A DNA stretch of 64,000 nucleotides from Pontibacillus yanchengensis (GTDB lineage: Bacteria > Bacillota > Bacilli > Bacillales > BH030062), in the NCBI RefSeq assembly GCF_009856295.1, contig NZ_WMEU01000001.1, forward strand, positions 1,178,001 to 1,242,000, in the 5' to 3' direction. Position 1 is the first letter of the stretch; each line of letters starts with the position of its first letter. Below the pieces are notes generated by a model. The model made no database searches, was not told the DNA's origin, and saw only the letters and a program-made list of their open reading frames with translations. Both the position numbers and the translations under genes were made by a program. Positions 28,330 to 37,065 of the stretch are shown piece by piece.

Positions 28330-29667
28330 ATGGATAAACAGAACCAAAAATCATTAACCTTATTTTCTCTAACCTGGCCTATCTTTATTGAGATATTATT
28401 ACATATGCTGATGGGGAATGCAGATACTCTAATGCTAAGTCAGTACGACGATAGTGCTGTTGCAGCAGTAGGTGTATCCAATCAAATTCTTTCGGTCGTA
28501 ATTGTCATGTTTGGTTTTGTTGCGACAGGGGCTGGTATTCTTGTTGCTCAAAACCTAGGAGCTGATAACCATAAAAATGCCGGTGAGATAGCTGTAAGCT
28601 CCATCAGCTTAAACTTGTGGTTCTCTCTCATCTTGAGTGTTGGCCTATACCTTTTTTCAGAGCTTATTCTTAATATTATGGAGCTACCATCTGAGTTAAT
28701 GGGTAATGCCACTATTTATATGAATATCGTAGGAGGGCTCATCTTTGTCCAAGCATTGATTATGACTGCTGGTGCTATTCTTCGAAACTATGGCTTCACG
28801 AAAGACGCAATGTACGTCACCATTGGAATGAATATAATAAATGTGATTGGAAATTACATCTTTATTTTTGGTCCATTTGGGTTACCAGTATTAGGTGTTC
28901 AAGGTGTTGCGATTGCAACAGCTACTAGTCGTTTTCTCGGCTTTTTAGTGTTAGCAGTACTCCTTATAAAACGGAGTGAGGTTGAATTACCATTTGCTTC
29001 ATTTTTTCGCTACCAAAAGAGTCATCTAAAGGGGCTGCTACGAATCGGAATCCCCTCTGCAGGTGAACAGCTTTCCTACAATGCCAGTCAAATGGCAATT
29101 ACATACTTTATTACACAGCTAGGTACTACAGCCATTACAACCAAAGTGTACGTGCAGAATATCTCCATGTTCATTTTCTTAGCTGCCATTGCAATTGGAC
29201 AAGGGACACAAATCTTGATTGGTCATTACATTGGAGCTGAAAAAGTACAAGAAGCATATAAGCGTTGCTTCAACAGTACGAAAATTGCCATGTCCATATC
29301 TGTGTTGATGGCAGTCATCGTTTATCTTTTCAGTGACACACTACTTGGGATTTTCACCGATAACCAGGACATTATAGAAAGTGGTTCATTCTTACTGATG
29401 CTTACCATCCTTCTTGAACCAGGTAGAGCTACGAACTTGGTCGTCATTAATTCGTTAAGAGGTGCAGGTGATGTGACCTTCCCTGTTGTGATTGGTATTA
29501 TTTCCATGTGGGGCATAAGCGTATCATTCGCATGGTTCTTTGGATTGGTAGTCGGACTTGGGTTATCTGGTATATGGATTGGTTTTATAGTAGATGAATG
29601 GTTAAGAGGTATAATTATGATATTTCGTTGGCGAGGCAAAGCTTGGGTTCGGAAGGCTTTTGTATAA
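28330..29667 (+). CDS. MATE family efflux transporter
   Basis: 445 residues with about 12 membrane helices in two similar halves, the MATE/NorM architecture for Na+- or H+-driven export of drugs and metabolites. Recognisable parts are the first helix LTWPIFIEILLHMLMGNADTLMLSQ, AAVGVSNQIL, and in the second half RIGIPSAGEQLSYNASQMAITYF and AIAIGQGTQILIGHYIGA. Substrate unknown. AAGGAG lies 8 nt upstream. It is a single gene with no regulator adjacent. Confidence 0.92.
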   Translation: MDKQNQKSLTLFSLTWPIFIEILLHMLMGNADTLMLSQYDDSAVAAVGVSNQILSVVIVMFGFVATGAGILVAQNLGADNHKNAGEIAVSSISLNLWFSLILSVGLYLFSELILNIMELPSELMGNATIYMNIVGGLIFVQALIMTAGAILRNYGFTKDAMYVTIGMNIINVIGNYIFIFGPFGLPVLGVQGVAIATATSRFLGFLVLAVLLIKRSEVELPFASFFRYQKSHLKGLLRIGIPSAGEQLSYNASQMAITYFITQLGTTAITTKVYVQNISMFIFLAAIAIGQGTQILIGHYIGAEKVQEAYKRCFNSTKIAMSISVLMAVIVYLFSDTLLGIFTDNQDIIESGSFLLMLTILLEPGRATNLVVINSLRGAGDVTFPVVIGIISMWGISVSFAWFFGLVVGLGLSGIWIGFIVDEWLRGIIMIFRWRGKAWVRKAFV

Positions 29668-29799
29668 GTTTTGGAGTAGTTCATTTACTTATTTATAACC
29701 CCTAATGAGAAACTGGCCACAATCAGAAATGCAGTATAAAAACACTATTGTAACTTTAACTTTATATAATCGTAAGGAATGATATAGGGGGGGAATTAG

Positions 29800-30048
29800 A
29801 TGGATACAAAAAAACTCCATTTTTTAATTGCTTTTATATCGTATACCATAACAATTTTACATTTTATTTTAGTAGACTATACCAATGAAAAGTTACTATC
29901 AGGCATAACCTTTTATTCGATAGCTACCGTTTTATACGTTGGTTTTGTCTACTTATTTTTCAAAACTGATATTAATAAGAAATTAGTTATTTGGGGGCTA
30001 CTTTTCATTGGGATTATTTCCATTATTCTAGCTCTTGTGGCAGCCTAA
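29800..30048 (+). CDS. Small three-helix membrane protein, unknown
   Basis: 82 residues, nearly all hydrophobic: helices at about 8-27, 33-53 and 61-80 separated by short polar turns (VDYTNEKL, KTDINKK). A GGGGGGG-rich site precedes the ATG. It is a stand-alone gene with a hairpin behind it. No family is recognised. Confidence 0.65.
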   Translation: MDTKKLHFLIAFISYTITILHFILVDYTNEKLLSGITFYSIATVLYVGFVYLFFKTDINKKLVIWGLLFIGIISIILALVAA

Positions 30049-30088
30049 CATTTTTGTGTTAATCGAGGATGTAGATGCAAACACAAAT

Positions 30089-30127
30089 AAAGGCTTAGAG
30101 ATAATAGATATCTACTAAGCCTTTTAA
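30089..30127. terminator. Bidirectional terminator between convergent genes
   Basis: AAAGGCTTAG and CTAAGCCTTT with an inner AGATATCT palindrome. T-rich on both outer sides, so it can serve the small membrane gene and the convergent oxidoreductase. Confidence 0.75.
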
Positions 30128-30239
30128 AAAGCGATTTAATAAGGGAATAGCCTTGTAAATATGCTTTTAGATATTTTTGTATATGATTTAGTATTTTGCA
30201 CATTTCATATAACTCTTTAGAAAACCACATGCATTATCA

Positions 30240-31283
30240 TCATATATTAACCGCTTCTCCTGTTTTAGCAGATTTATAGAGAGCTTCCATTATTGCTTGT
30301 AGGATAACTCCTTCCCTTGCTGTGCTCAAGGGCTGTTTGCCATGAAGAATACTTTCGATAAAATGATGAACTTGATGTTTATATACATCGCGTTCTTCTA
30401 AATAAGCTGGAGTACTATCTAGTAGGATATCGTGCTTTTCCTGGTATATCTTTAGCGGAAATAGATCCGCTCCTCCCTGATCTCCCATTAGAGTTACATT
30501 CTTTGAACTTATTTCTTCCACGTTTGCAGCAAATGTCGATTCAAATGTTAGCGACGCCCCATTAGTAAACGTGATCATCCCTCTTGCCATATCTTCTACA
30601 GAAAAGTTTTCGTAATCCCATTCTCCTAATACGCCTACTCCTGGACGATTTCCTATTTTTTGATACGTTGCACCGAGTACCGTTTTAGGCTCCGGATAAC
30701 CCATCAGATATAAGACTGTGTCCAACATATGTACACCGTTATCGATTAATGTGCCTCCACCTTGTAACTCTTGATTGGTAAACACACCCCATCCCGGAAT
30801 ACCGCGCCTTCGATTATAGTGAGCTCGAGAAGCATAGATTTCGCCTAACTCACCAGCATCGATGAACTTCTTTAACGTTTCAACTTCTGGTGAATAGCGA
30901 AAATGAAAACCATACGTTAACACTTTGCCTGATTTTTCTGCTTCTTGTACCATTGCTTCTGCTTCTTTTTTAGATATAGCTGGTGGTTTTTCACATAATA
31001 CATGACATCCTGCTTGAAGAGAGGCAATCGCTTGTTCGGCATGAAATTTATTAGGAGTACAGATACTCACAGCGTCTAAATTCATTTCTTCTAGCATGGA
31101 CTGATAATCCTCATAGGCATTTGGTATCGAGAAAGTTTCCGCGCATTGTACAGCCTTCTCCTTATTATGATTCGCAACTGCAACGACCTGAATGTCATCC
31201 TTATAATTTTGGTAGTTTGGAATATGAGCATTCCTGGCAATTCCACCTGCACCAATAATTCCTATTCTTAATTGCTCACTCAT
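30240..31283 (-). CDS. Gfo/Idh/MocA family oxidoreductase
   Basis: 347 residues. N-terminal Rossmann fold RIGIIGAGGIARNAHIPNYQ for NAD(P), the HVLCEKPPA motif with the Glu-Lys-Pro of this family near residue 98, then the alpha/beta C-domain that binds the sugar or polyol (YGFHFRYSPEVETLK, GGGTLIDNGVHMLD). Members oxidise or reduce myo-inositol, glucose-type sugars and similar compounds; the substrate cannot be told. GGAGTGATTC precedes the ATG. It lies 43 nt downstream of nothing on the same strand except the NmrA-like gene that follows, so the two may form a small unit with this gene first. Confidence 0.88.
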   Translation of the reverse strand: MSEQLRIGIIGAGGIARNAHIPNYQNYKDDIQVVAVANHNKEKAVQCAETFSIPNAYEDYQSMLEEMNLDAVSICTPNKFHAEQAIASLQAGCHVLCEKPPAISKKEAEAMVQEAEKSGKVLTYGFHFRYSPEVETLKKFIDAGELGEIYASRAHYNRRRGIPGWGVFTNQELQGGGTLIDNGVHMLDTVLYLMGYPEPKTVLGATYQKIGNRPGVGVLGEWDYENFSVEDMARGMITFTNGASLTFESTFAANVEEISSKNVTLMGDQGGADLFPLKIYQEKHDILLDSTPAYLEERDVYKHQVHHFIESILHGKQPLSTAREGVILQAIMEALYKSAKTGEAVNI

Positions 31284-31326
31284 TGAATCACTCCTTTTTA
31301 CTATCTTCTCACTATATTCTTGGCAC

Positions 31327-32172
31327 CTACAACCAATTTCCTTTATAGTCTTGTATGTAAGTTTTAAGATTTGTTGGCTGATGCCCTGTTACCTCCTTAA
31401 TATCATGCTTAATTCCTTTAGCCAAACCTAGTTTCGTTGGAAAATGAATACCTGCAACAACATTAACAAAGGATTCATCCACATCTTTGTCTATCATAAA
31501 TTCCTTGAATTCTTTAGCATTCGGATTTGTATAATGAATATGTTTATCTAAAACTTCTGTCATTACTTCTGCTACTTCATAAAAATCAAGTGCCTCGCTC
31601 CCCGTTAAAGTGTAGGTTCGATTGGCGTGTTTCTTTGAATCTGAGAAGCATATAGCTGCAACTTCAGCAATGTCACGTGCATCTACAAAACTTGTTTTTC
31701 CTTTCCCTGCAGGAACGAAGATTCGATTTCGTTGAATAATTTCATCTTTTAAAAAATCATTCAAATTTTGCATAAAATACCCTGCCCGCAAAAAAGTGTA
31801 CGGTAAATTATGCTTTTTAATCAATTTTTCATTTTTGTAGTGATGAATGAACGGCATAAATTGAACGTCTTTAATAGATAAATAGACGATATGCTGGATC
31901 CCCTTCTTCTTCGCTTTTGACAGGAAGGTGTCAAATTGAATGTTATCTCCCGGAGGATACATCAGAAATAGTTTATTCACTCCCTCCAGTGATTCTTCAA
32001 ACGTATCAGGATTAGAAAAATCTAGGGATGTAAAACGATACTCGTCTCCATACTGCTGTTTAGCTTTTGCTATATTTCTCACAGCGCATTTTAAAGGAAT
32101 TCCCTTTTCCTTCACTTGCTGAGCTACCTCAAATCCGCCCTTTCCGTTAAACCCCGTTACTAACGTTTGCAT
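31327..32172 (-). CDS. NmrA-like NAD(P)-binding oxidoreductase
   Basis: 281 residues from ATG 32172, chosen because AAGGAGAG lies 7 nt before it; an earlier in-frame ATG has no such site. An atypical SDR of the NmrA/HSCARG or quinone-oxidoreductase-2 group: TLVTGFNGKGGFEVAQQVKE at the N-terminus, VNKLFLMYPPGDN, HIVYLSIKDVQF, and YTFLRAGYFMQNLNDF. There is no Tyr-x-x-x-Lys catalytic pair, as usual for this group, which may sense redox state or reduce small quinones. It lies upstream of the Gfo/Idh gene on the same strand. Confidence 0.82.
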   Translation of the reverse strand: MQTLVTGFNGKGGFEVAQQVKEKGIPLKCAVRNIAKAKQQYGDEYRFTSLDFSNPDTFEESLEGVNKLFLMYPPGDNIQFDTFLSKAKKKGIQHIVYLSIKDVQFMPFIHHYKNEKLIKKHNLPYTFLRAGYFMQNLNDFLKDEIIQRNRIFVPAGKGKTSFVDARDIAEVAAICFSDSKKHANRTYTLTGSEALDFYEVAEVMTEVLDKHIHYTNPNAKEFKEFMIDKDVDESFVNVVAGIHFPTKLGLAKGIKHDIKEVTGHQPTNLKTYIQDYKGNWL

Positions 32173-32308
32173 CACGCATCTCTCCTTCCTTTTATGTTTA
32201 TTATACTCTGACTTCACATGTAAACCTATCGTCCGAGTGGCTAACCGTCATTATTAGTACACTGCTCATACCCCTAACTTCAGGCTCTGCGTTCAGAATC
32301 TCGTTCAT

Positions 32309-32345
32309 AAGAAAGGTGCTTTGCCCATTACTCAGCAAAGCACCT
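32309..32345 (-). terminator. Terminator of asnO
   Basis: A perfect 11-bp stem (AGGTGCTTTGC with GCAAAGCACCT) and 10-nt loop about 100 bp after the asnO stop. On the minus strand the tail is TTTCTT, only moderately T-rich. Confidence 0.6.
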
Positions 32346-32443
32346 ATAATAATTAAAGAAAGACTCATTTCTTTTATATCTAACTCTAGCGCCTCCCCCT
32401 CTTGAATGGTAGGGTTAAGCAAAACGCTTACGGCTTTATTCCA

Positions 32444-34291
32444 TTAAACATCTATTTCAACTTTATAATATTCCATCCAATAATTGATTTGACCTAAGTG
32501 AGCTAGCAGCTGCGGTCCAGTCATCAGTTGGCCGAACCACGGTGCTGAAATTGCTTTTCCTTCGCTATCAACTAGTTCTTTTATTTTTTCTTTATCAAAA
32601 AGTTCAAATAGTGGTGCATTATGATCAGCTAGAACCTTCTCCATCCAGGTTACGACTGCTTTTGTGTAGGCTGGATTATGTGTTTTAGGATATGGACTTT
32701 TCTTTCGATATAGCACATCATGAGGTAATAGCCCTTCTAATGCCTTTCGTAAAATTCCCTTCTCCCGATTTTCGTAACGTTTCATTTCCCAAGGAATATT
32801 CCATACATACTCTACTAGACGGTGATCGCTGAATGGCACACGAACTTCTAAACTCGCCCCCATACTCATGCGGTCTTTTCGATCAAGTAGGGTGGTCATA
32901 AACCATTGCTGATTCAAATAAAACATTTGGCGTCGTTGTGCCTCTTCCTTGGTATCCCCTTCAAACGTTGGTGTTTCTCGTATCGTATCCTGGTAACGTC
33001 CCATCATGTAATCATGTAAATCAAGTTTTGATTTCCATTCCGAGGCTAAAATATCATGACGAACTTCTGAAGAACGTATCCACGGAAACCCTTCTCTTGC
33101 TAGCTCCTCTTCTCTATAGAACCAAGGATATCCCCCGAAAATTTCATCCGCACATTCTCCGGATAATGCAACGGTAACGTCCTTTTTTATTTCTCGACAA
33201 AACCATAAAAGAGATGAATCCACATCCGCCATTCCAGGTAAGTCACGCATTCGAACAGCTTCTTCTAACATATTCGCTAATTGTTCATTATTCATGACAC
33301 AATTATGATGATTCGTTCCATGTGTATCTGTCATGAGCTGAATATAAGATTCATCGCTATTGGGTTGGAATGTACTAGATTTAAAGTATTTGGCATTATC
33401 TTCGTAATTGATGGAAAACGTGGCTAATGGATCTTTTCCCTGTTGCTTCATATGTTCAGCTGCAACAGCTGTAATCGCACTTGAATCAACGCCTCCTGAC
33501 AAAAATGTTCCAATGGGCACATCAGATATCAGCTGTCTTTTCACAGCATCTTCAAAAAGGAATCTTATGTTCTCAGCGGTTTTCTCAACATTATCCTTAT
33601 GTTCATGGCTCTCTACGTTCCAATAACGAGATTGTTTTAATCCGTCACGGCTGTATCTAGCCACATAACCTGGTCGAAGTTCTTTAATGCCTTTAAAGAC
33701 ACCATGGCCAGGAGTTCTAGAGGGACCGAGTGCCAGAATTTCGCTAACACCCTCTCTGTCTAGAACCGGATTGACATCAGGATGGGCAAGTAACGCTTTT
33801 AATTCCGAACCAAACAACAGTCCCCCAGCATTTTCGGTATAAAATAATGGCTTTACGCCGAGTCGGTCGCGCGCCAAAAATAATGACTCTGACTGACCAT
33901 CCCATATCGCGAACGCAAATATCCCATTCAAATGGTCTACGCATTTTTCTTTCCACTCCATGTAGCTCTTAAGAAGCACTTCTGTATCAGAGTGAGATTG
34001 AAACTTCCACCCTCTTTGAAGCAGTTCCTTACGAATATCCTCCGTATTATAAAGCTCTCCATTATAGCAAATCGTAAAGGCATGTGATCCTGATTGGAAC
34101 GTCATGGGTTGGCGTCCTCCGTCGGGATCGACTACAATTAAACGCTGATGTCCAAATGCTACATGAGATTTAATCCATGAATTTGCTTCATCAGGTCCCC
34201 GAAAATTTAGTGTTTTCGCCATATTTTCAACTACGTTCGTATAGTTGGTAAGGTCTTTTTTATAATTTACCCAGCCGCTGATGCCACACAT
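32444..34291 (-). CDS. asnO: Asparagine synthase (glutamine-hydrolysing), AsnO type
   Basis: 615 residues. Makes asparagine from aspartate, glutamine and ATP. Cys2 (MCGISGW) is the glutaminase nucleophile and RGPDE, FCYNGELYN-type TICYNGELYN and SDTEVLL complete the amidotransferase domain. The synthetase domain has the PP-loop FLSGGVDSSAI. Blocks such as LALGPSRTPGHGVFKGI, LPGMADVDSSLLWFCREIKKD and the tail PWFGQLMTGPQLLAHL agree with B. subtilis AsnO (614 residues), as does the neighbour yisL. AsnO is sporulation-linked in B. subtilis. Here the promoter carries a Fur-box-like sequence, which is unexpected. AAAGGATGA precedes ATG 34291, and a short overlapping upstream ORF has a better site. 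Confidence 0.92.
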   Translation of the reverse strand: MCGISGWVNYKKDLTNYTNVVENMAKTLNFRGPDEANSWIKSHVAFGHQRLIVVDPDGGRQPMTFQSGSHAFTICYNGELYNTEDIRKELLQRGWKFQSHSDTEVLLKSYMEWKEKCVDHLNGIFAFAIWDGQSESLFLARDRLGVKPLFYTENAGGLLFGSELKALLAHPDVNPVLDREGVSEILALGPSRTPGHGVFKGIKELRPGYVARYSRDGLKQSRYWNVESHEHKDNVEKTAENIRFLFEDAVKRQLISDVPIGTFLSGGVDSSAITAVAAEHMKQQGKDPLATFSINYEDNAKYFKSSTFQPNSDESYIQLMTDTHGTNHHNCVMNNEQLANMLEEAVRMRDLPGMADVDSSLLWFCREIKKDVTVALSGECADEIFGGYPWFYREEELAREGFPWIRSSEVRHDILASEWKSKLDLHDYMMGRYQDTIRETPTFEGDTKEEAQRRQMFYLNQQWFMTTLLDRKDRMSMGASLEVRVPFSDHRLVEYVWNIPWEMKRYENREKGILRKALEGLLPHDVLYRKKSPYPKTHNPAYTKAVVTWMEKVLADHNAPLFELFDKEKIKELVDSEGKAISAPWFGQLMTGPQLLAHLGQINYWMEYYKVEIDV

Positions 34292-34332
34292 ACGCCTATC
34301 ATCCTTTCTATGCTGTAGCTGTCATTGTTCAT
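34267..34332 (-). CDS. Possible 21-codon leader ORF overlapping the asnO start
   Basis: ATG 34332 follows GGAGGATGT and reads MNNDSYSIERMIGVCVASAAG before TAA 34267-34269, crossing the asnO start in another frame. Its ribosome site is better than that of asnO. Two of the first three codons after Met are Asn and the next is Asp, of interest before an asparagine synthase. It may be a leader peptide or chance. Confidence 0.25.
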   Translation of the reverse strand: MNNDSYSIERMIGVCVASAAG

Positions 34333-34400
34333 ACATCCTCCATTCATACATATGCCCAGATAAAAAAAGATGTGAAAAAAATAAAGTCCCCCATTGACAT

Positions 34401-34448
34401 TGAAAACGATTCTCATTATCATTATATATGTAAGATTGTTGCCAACAA
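34401..34448 (-). promoter_or_regulatory. asnO promoter with an overlapping Fur-box-like site
   Basis: Minus strand TTGTTG (34443-34448), 16-bp spacer, TATAAT (34421-34426). The sequence TGATAATGAGAATCGTTTTCA (shown here in parts: TGATAATGAG then AATCGTTTTCA) at 34401-34421 starts at the -10 and runs over the start site. In the hexamer model it reads GATAAT, GAGAAT, C, GTTTTC, close to the Fur consensus. Iron-dependent repression is inferred. Confidence 0.65.
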
Positions 34449-34480
34449 TAGCTAAATTTATTTACCCCCCCCCCAAATAT

Positions 34481-34525
34481 AAAAAGACATCGATCTCAGG
34501 CGCTAACCTAGATCGATGTCTTTTT
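34481..34525 (-). terminator. Terminator of yisL
   Basis: AAAAAGACATCGATCT and AGATCGATGTCTTTTT form a 16-bp stem with a 13-nt loop, T-rich on both strands. It is followed by a run of ten C residues at 34465-34474. Confidence 0.9.
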
Positions 34526-34543
34526 ATCATGTGTTTCTTTAAT

Positions 34544-34918
34544 TTACGGTAAAATTCCGAATGGTAGACGACCAAAACCAAGAACTAGTGCTAGAACAAT
34601 AGCAATCCAGAACTGAATCCAGCCACTTCTTGTCCCATGTTGCTTGTTAGAACGAATTAATATCATTTCCATTGCGTAAATAACCCATAATCCTGAGATT
34701 ACTTTCACAATTAATTCGATCATATAACCGCTAGTATCTCCACCGAAGTATCCTCCTAATAGAGAACCGCCTGAATAAAGAATTAATAAGTAATCTAAAC
34801 GTAGAACCATGTGAGTGATTTTGCCTTGTTTTTGTTTGCCAAAACGGTAAAACCATGTGGATAGTCCAAGTAAGACTAACGCTAGAACCCACGATGTGAT
34901 ATGTAAGTGTGTTGTCAT
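34544..34918 (-). CDS. yisL: YisL (DUF1516) membrane protein
   Basis: 124 residues with four membrane helices, N-terminus MTTHLHITSWVLALVLLGLS and C-terminus LALVLGFGRLPFGILP. This matches the DUF1516/YisL family, small membrane proteins of Bacillaceae with no known function. Its place just upstream of asnO is the same as in B. subtilis, where yisL lies close to asnO. The GGAGGAG site is close to the ATG. A strong terminator separates it from asnO, so the two are not co-transcribed. Confidence 0.85.
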   Translation of the reverse strand: MTTHLHITSWVLALVLLGLSTWFYRFGKQKQGKITHMVLRLDYLLILYSGGSLLGGYFGGDTSGYMIELIVKVISGLWVIYAMEMILIRSNKQHGTRSGWIQFWIAIVLALVLGFGRLPFGILP

Positions 34919-35149
34919 ATATTTCTCCTCCTTTACCTACATTTTACCAAGGTCATCATACCAAAAAAAGCACCTAAATGCGAATGTTTACTCTTTCCTC
35001 CTACTACTCAATGAAATATTCCCTGCCTAACTTTTATACAAACAAATTAGTAGAATTGTTAATCTTATTTCATGTAAAAAAACAAAAAATTCTGTAAACC
35101 TGTTATAATATCACTATTGGTGTCATTTTATTATCAATGGAGGGATACA

Positions 35150-36346
35150 ATGGTACGCACAAGTGAAGAAATCATTGAACAAACACAAGAATTCGGAGCA
35201 AAAAACTATCACCCGCTTCCTGTCGTTATTTCAAAGGCGGAGGGTGTTTGGGTAGAAGACCCTGAGGGCAACCGTTTCATGGATATGCTAAGCGCATATT
35301 CCGCTGTGAATCAGGGCCATCGTCATCCTAAAATTATCGATGCTCTAAACAAACAAGCAGAACGAGTAACACTAACATCACGCGCATTCCACAACGATCA
35401 GCTAGGTCCGTGGTATGAGAAAATATGTAAACTAACCAACAAAGAAATGGCACTACCAATGAATACAGGAGCAGAGGCTGTAGAAACGGCCATCAAGACT
35501 GCTCGACTATGGGGATATAATGTAAAAGGTGTTCCAGAAGGCAAAGCAGAAATCATTGCTTGTGATGGAAACTTCCATGGACGTACAATGACAGCTGTCT
35601 CATTATCTGATGATGAAGAAGAAAAACGCGCTTTTGGACCAGCTCTACCAGGTCTCAAAACCATCCCTTATGGCGATGTAGAAGCATTGAAAGAAGCTAT
35701 CACTGAGAATACAGTTGGATTCATCTTTGAACCAATCCAAGGTGAAGCAGGTATTAACATCCCACCAGAAGGATTTCTAAAGGAAGCTTTTGATGTATGT
35801 AAGGAGAACAACGTCCTTTACATTGCTGACGAAATTCAAGCAGGTCTAGGTCGAAGTGGTAAGATGTTCGCATGTGACTGGGAGAATGTATCTCCTGATA
35901 TCCTTATCCTAGGAAAAGCACTTGGCGGCGGGGTATTCCCAATCTCTTGTGTTGTTGCCAACAAAGATATCTTAGGCGTATTCACACCTGGGTCACACGG
36001 CTCTACATTCGGTGGTAATCCACTAGCATGTGCCGTATCTGTCGCTTCCCTAGAAGTTATTGAGGAAGAAAAACTACCTTCACGCTCATTAGAGCTAGGT
36101 CAATACATGAAAGCAGAATTGGAAAAAATCAATAATCCAATCATTAAAGAAGTTCGAGGCAAAGGCTTATTCGTCGGTGTTGAATTAACCGAGCCTGCTC
36201 GTAAATATTGTGAGCAATTGAAGCAACGCGGGGTACTTTGTAAAGAAACACACGAAACGGTCATCCGCTTCGCTCCCCCACTTGTTATCAAACAAGAAGA
36301 CCTTGATTGGGCTATTGAAAAAATCAAAGAGGTTCTTGAAGCGTAA
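35150..36346 (+). CDS. rocD: Ornithine aminotransferase
   Basis: 398 residues from ATG 35150 (GGAGGG 6 nt before it; an in-frame upstream start has no such site). A PLP enzyme that moves the delta-amino group of ornithine to 2-oxoglutarate, giving glutamate semialdehyde in arginine breakdown or proline synthesis. Seen: [72 protein letters not shown] with the PLP lysine, and [14 protein letters not shown]. Family length ~400. A TATAAT lies at 35104-35109, with no clear SigL/RocR arrangement, so its control may differ from the arginine-induced roc genes of B. subtilis. It stands alone. Confidence 0.94.
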   Translation: MVRTSEEIIEQTQEFGAKNYHPLPVVISKAEGVWVEDPEGNRFMDMLSAYSAVNQGHRHPKIIDALNKQAERVTLTSRAFHNDQLGPWYEKICKLTNKEMALPMNTGAEAVETAIKTARLWGYNVKGVPEGKAEIIACDGNFHGRTMTAVSLSDDEEEKRAFGPALPGLKTIPYGDVEALKEAITENTVGFIFEPIQGEAGINIPPEGFLKEAFDVCKENNVLYIADEIQAGLGRSGKMFACDWENVSPDILILGKALGGGVFPISCVVANKDILGVFTPGSHGSTFGGNPLACAVSVASLEVIEEEKLPSRSLELGQYMKAELEKINNPIIKEVRGKGLFVGVELTEPARKYCEQLKQRGVLCKETHETVIRFAPPLVIKQEDLDWAIEKIKEVLEA

Positions 36347-36356
36347 ACATAAAAAG

Positions 36357-36392
36357 AAAGATCAAATCCACTTTGGGTTTGATCTTTTTTTT
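36357..36392 (+). terminator. Terminator of rocD
   Basis: AAAGATCAAA and TTTGATCTTT arms, 11-nt loop, then T8. Confidence 0.9.
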
Positions 36393-36419
36393 ATTGGTTG
36401 GTTATGTAGGATAAGAGGC

Positions 36420-36922
36420 ATAATCTTGAAGACTTGAAGTTGAGATAATTTTGGTAATCCCGAAGGAGGGATGTTTCCGTAGATTTAGTTAGAATAAAGG
36501 TGGTGGGACTATATGTTTCATGCTTTACAGAACAACCAAGATATCTTTTAATAAAATGTGTTTTGTCACAAAAAGATATGTATTTGCCTAACGAAGAACG
36601 TATATCATTTGTGTACACCCACAACAAATGGCGATGTTTCCGTTAAACCAAACGAATGCAAAGATGGGCCTGGAAATGGCGAGACTCCCGCGGAAAAACG
36701 GATGTGTCGAGACCCCACAGGGCCGCATTTTGGCCCGAGGAGACGAATCAATCCAGATGAAGTTCGACTCAAACCGTCACATCGTGTGACAACGTCGAAC
36801 GACCCTACATCCTGTAGGGCCGCAGGAAAGCGAGCTATTTCCAGGCCCATCTTTTCTCTAAATAATACAACGGAAACATTTCTCTTACCCAGATTATCTC
36901 GAACTCAAGTCTTCAAGATAAT
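36420..36922. repeat. ~500-bp element with nested inverted repeats, non-coding
   Basis: Outer arms of about 55 bp match as inverted repeats: ATCTTGAAGACTTGA ... GAGATAAT ... ATGTTTCCGT on the left (36420-36480) and the complement at 36869-36922. Inside, AAAGATGGGCCTGGAAATGGC (36660-36680, 21 bases given in two parts: AAAGATGGGCC TGGAAATGGC) is inverted at 36829-36855. The GC-rich core holds further hairpins: GGCC-GGCC, GTTCGAC-GTCGAAC enclosing GTCACA-TGTGAC, and CCCTACA-TGTAGGG. No transposase is encoded. It looks like a non-autonomous MITE-like element or a structured RNA gene. The GCGAGACTCCCGCGG type core recurs in other Bacillaceae as far as I remember. Confidence 0.8.
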
Positions 36923-37027
36923 GGGGCTTTACTGGAATAAAAATTCAAAACCAGAAGTAGGAACCTTTTCTAGAATCCATTACAATTGACAATCCATAAC
37001 CTACCGTATATACTAATCATCGCAAAA

Positions 37028-37053
37028 TAGTATGTGTAGCAACTAAATAGTTG
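37028..37053 (+). promoter_or_regulatory. MarR operator before the regulator gene
   Basis: TAGTATGTGTAGCAAC followed by TAAATAGTTG. The first 16 bases recur exactly, in the same orientation to the gene, before the pirin gene. CAACTAAATAGTTG is itself a palindrome next to the ribosome site, so autorepression is likely. Confidence 0.65.
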
Positions 37054-37065
37054 GAGGTCGTTGAT

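Noticed and set aside
32201..32422. 73-codon minus-strand ORF between asnO and the NmrA-like gene
   Set aside because: TTG start without a ribosome site, and it runs through the perfect 11-bp hairpin at 32314-32345 that serves as the asnO terminator.
34465..34474. Run of ten C residues
   Set aside because: Checked as a possible phase-variable tract, but it lies between a terminator and a promoter region and is neither in a gene nor in a promoter spacer; probably neutral.
36558..36989. 143-codon plus-strand ORF in the nested-repeat element
   Set aside because: Its reading crosses all the hairpins of the repeat core, has no ribosome site and looks like no protein family.
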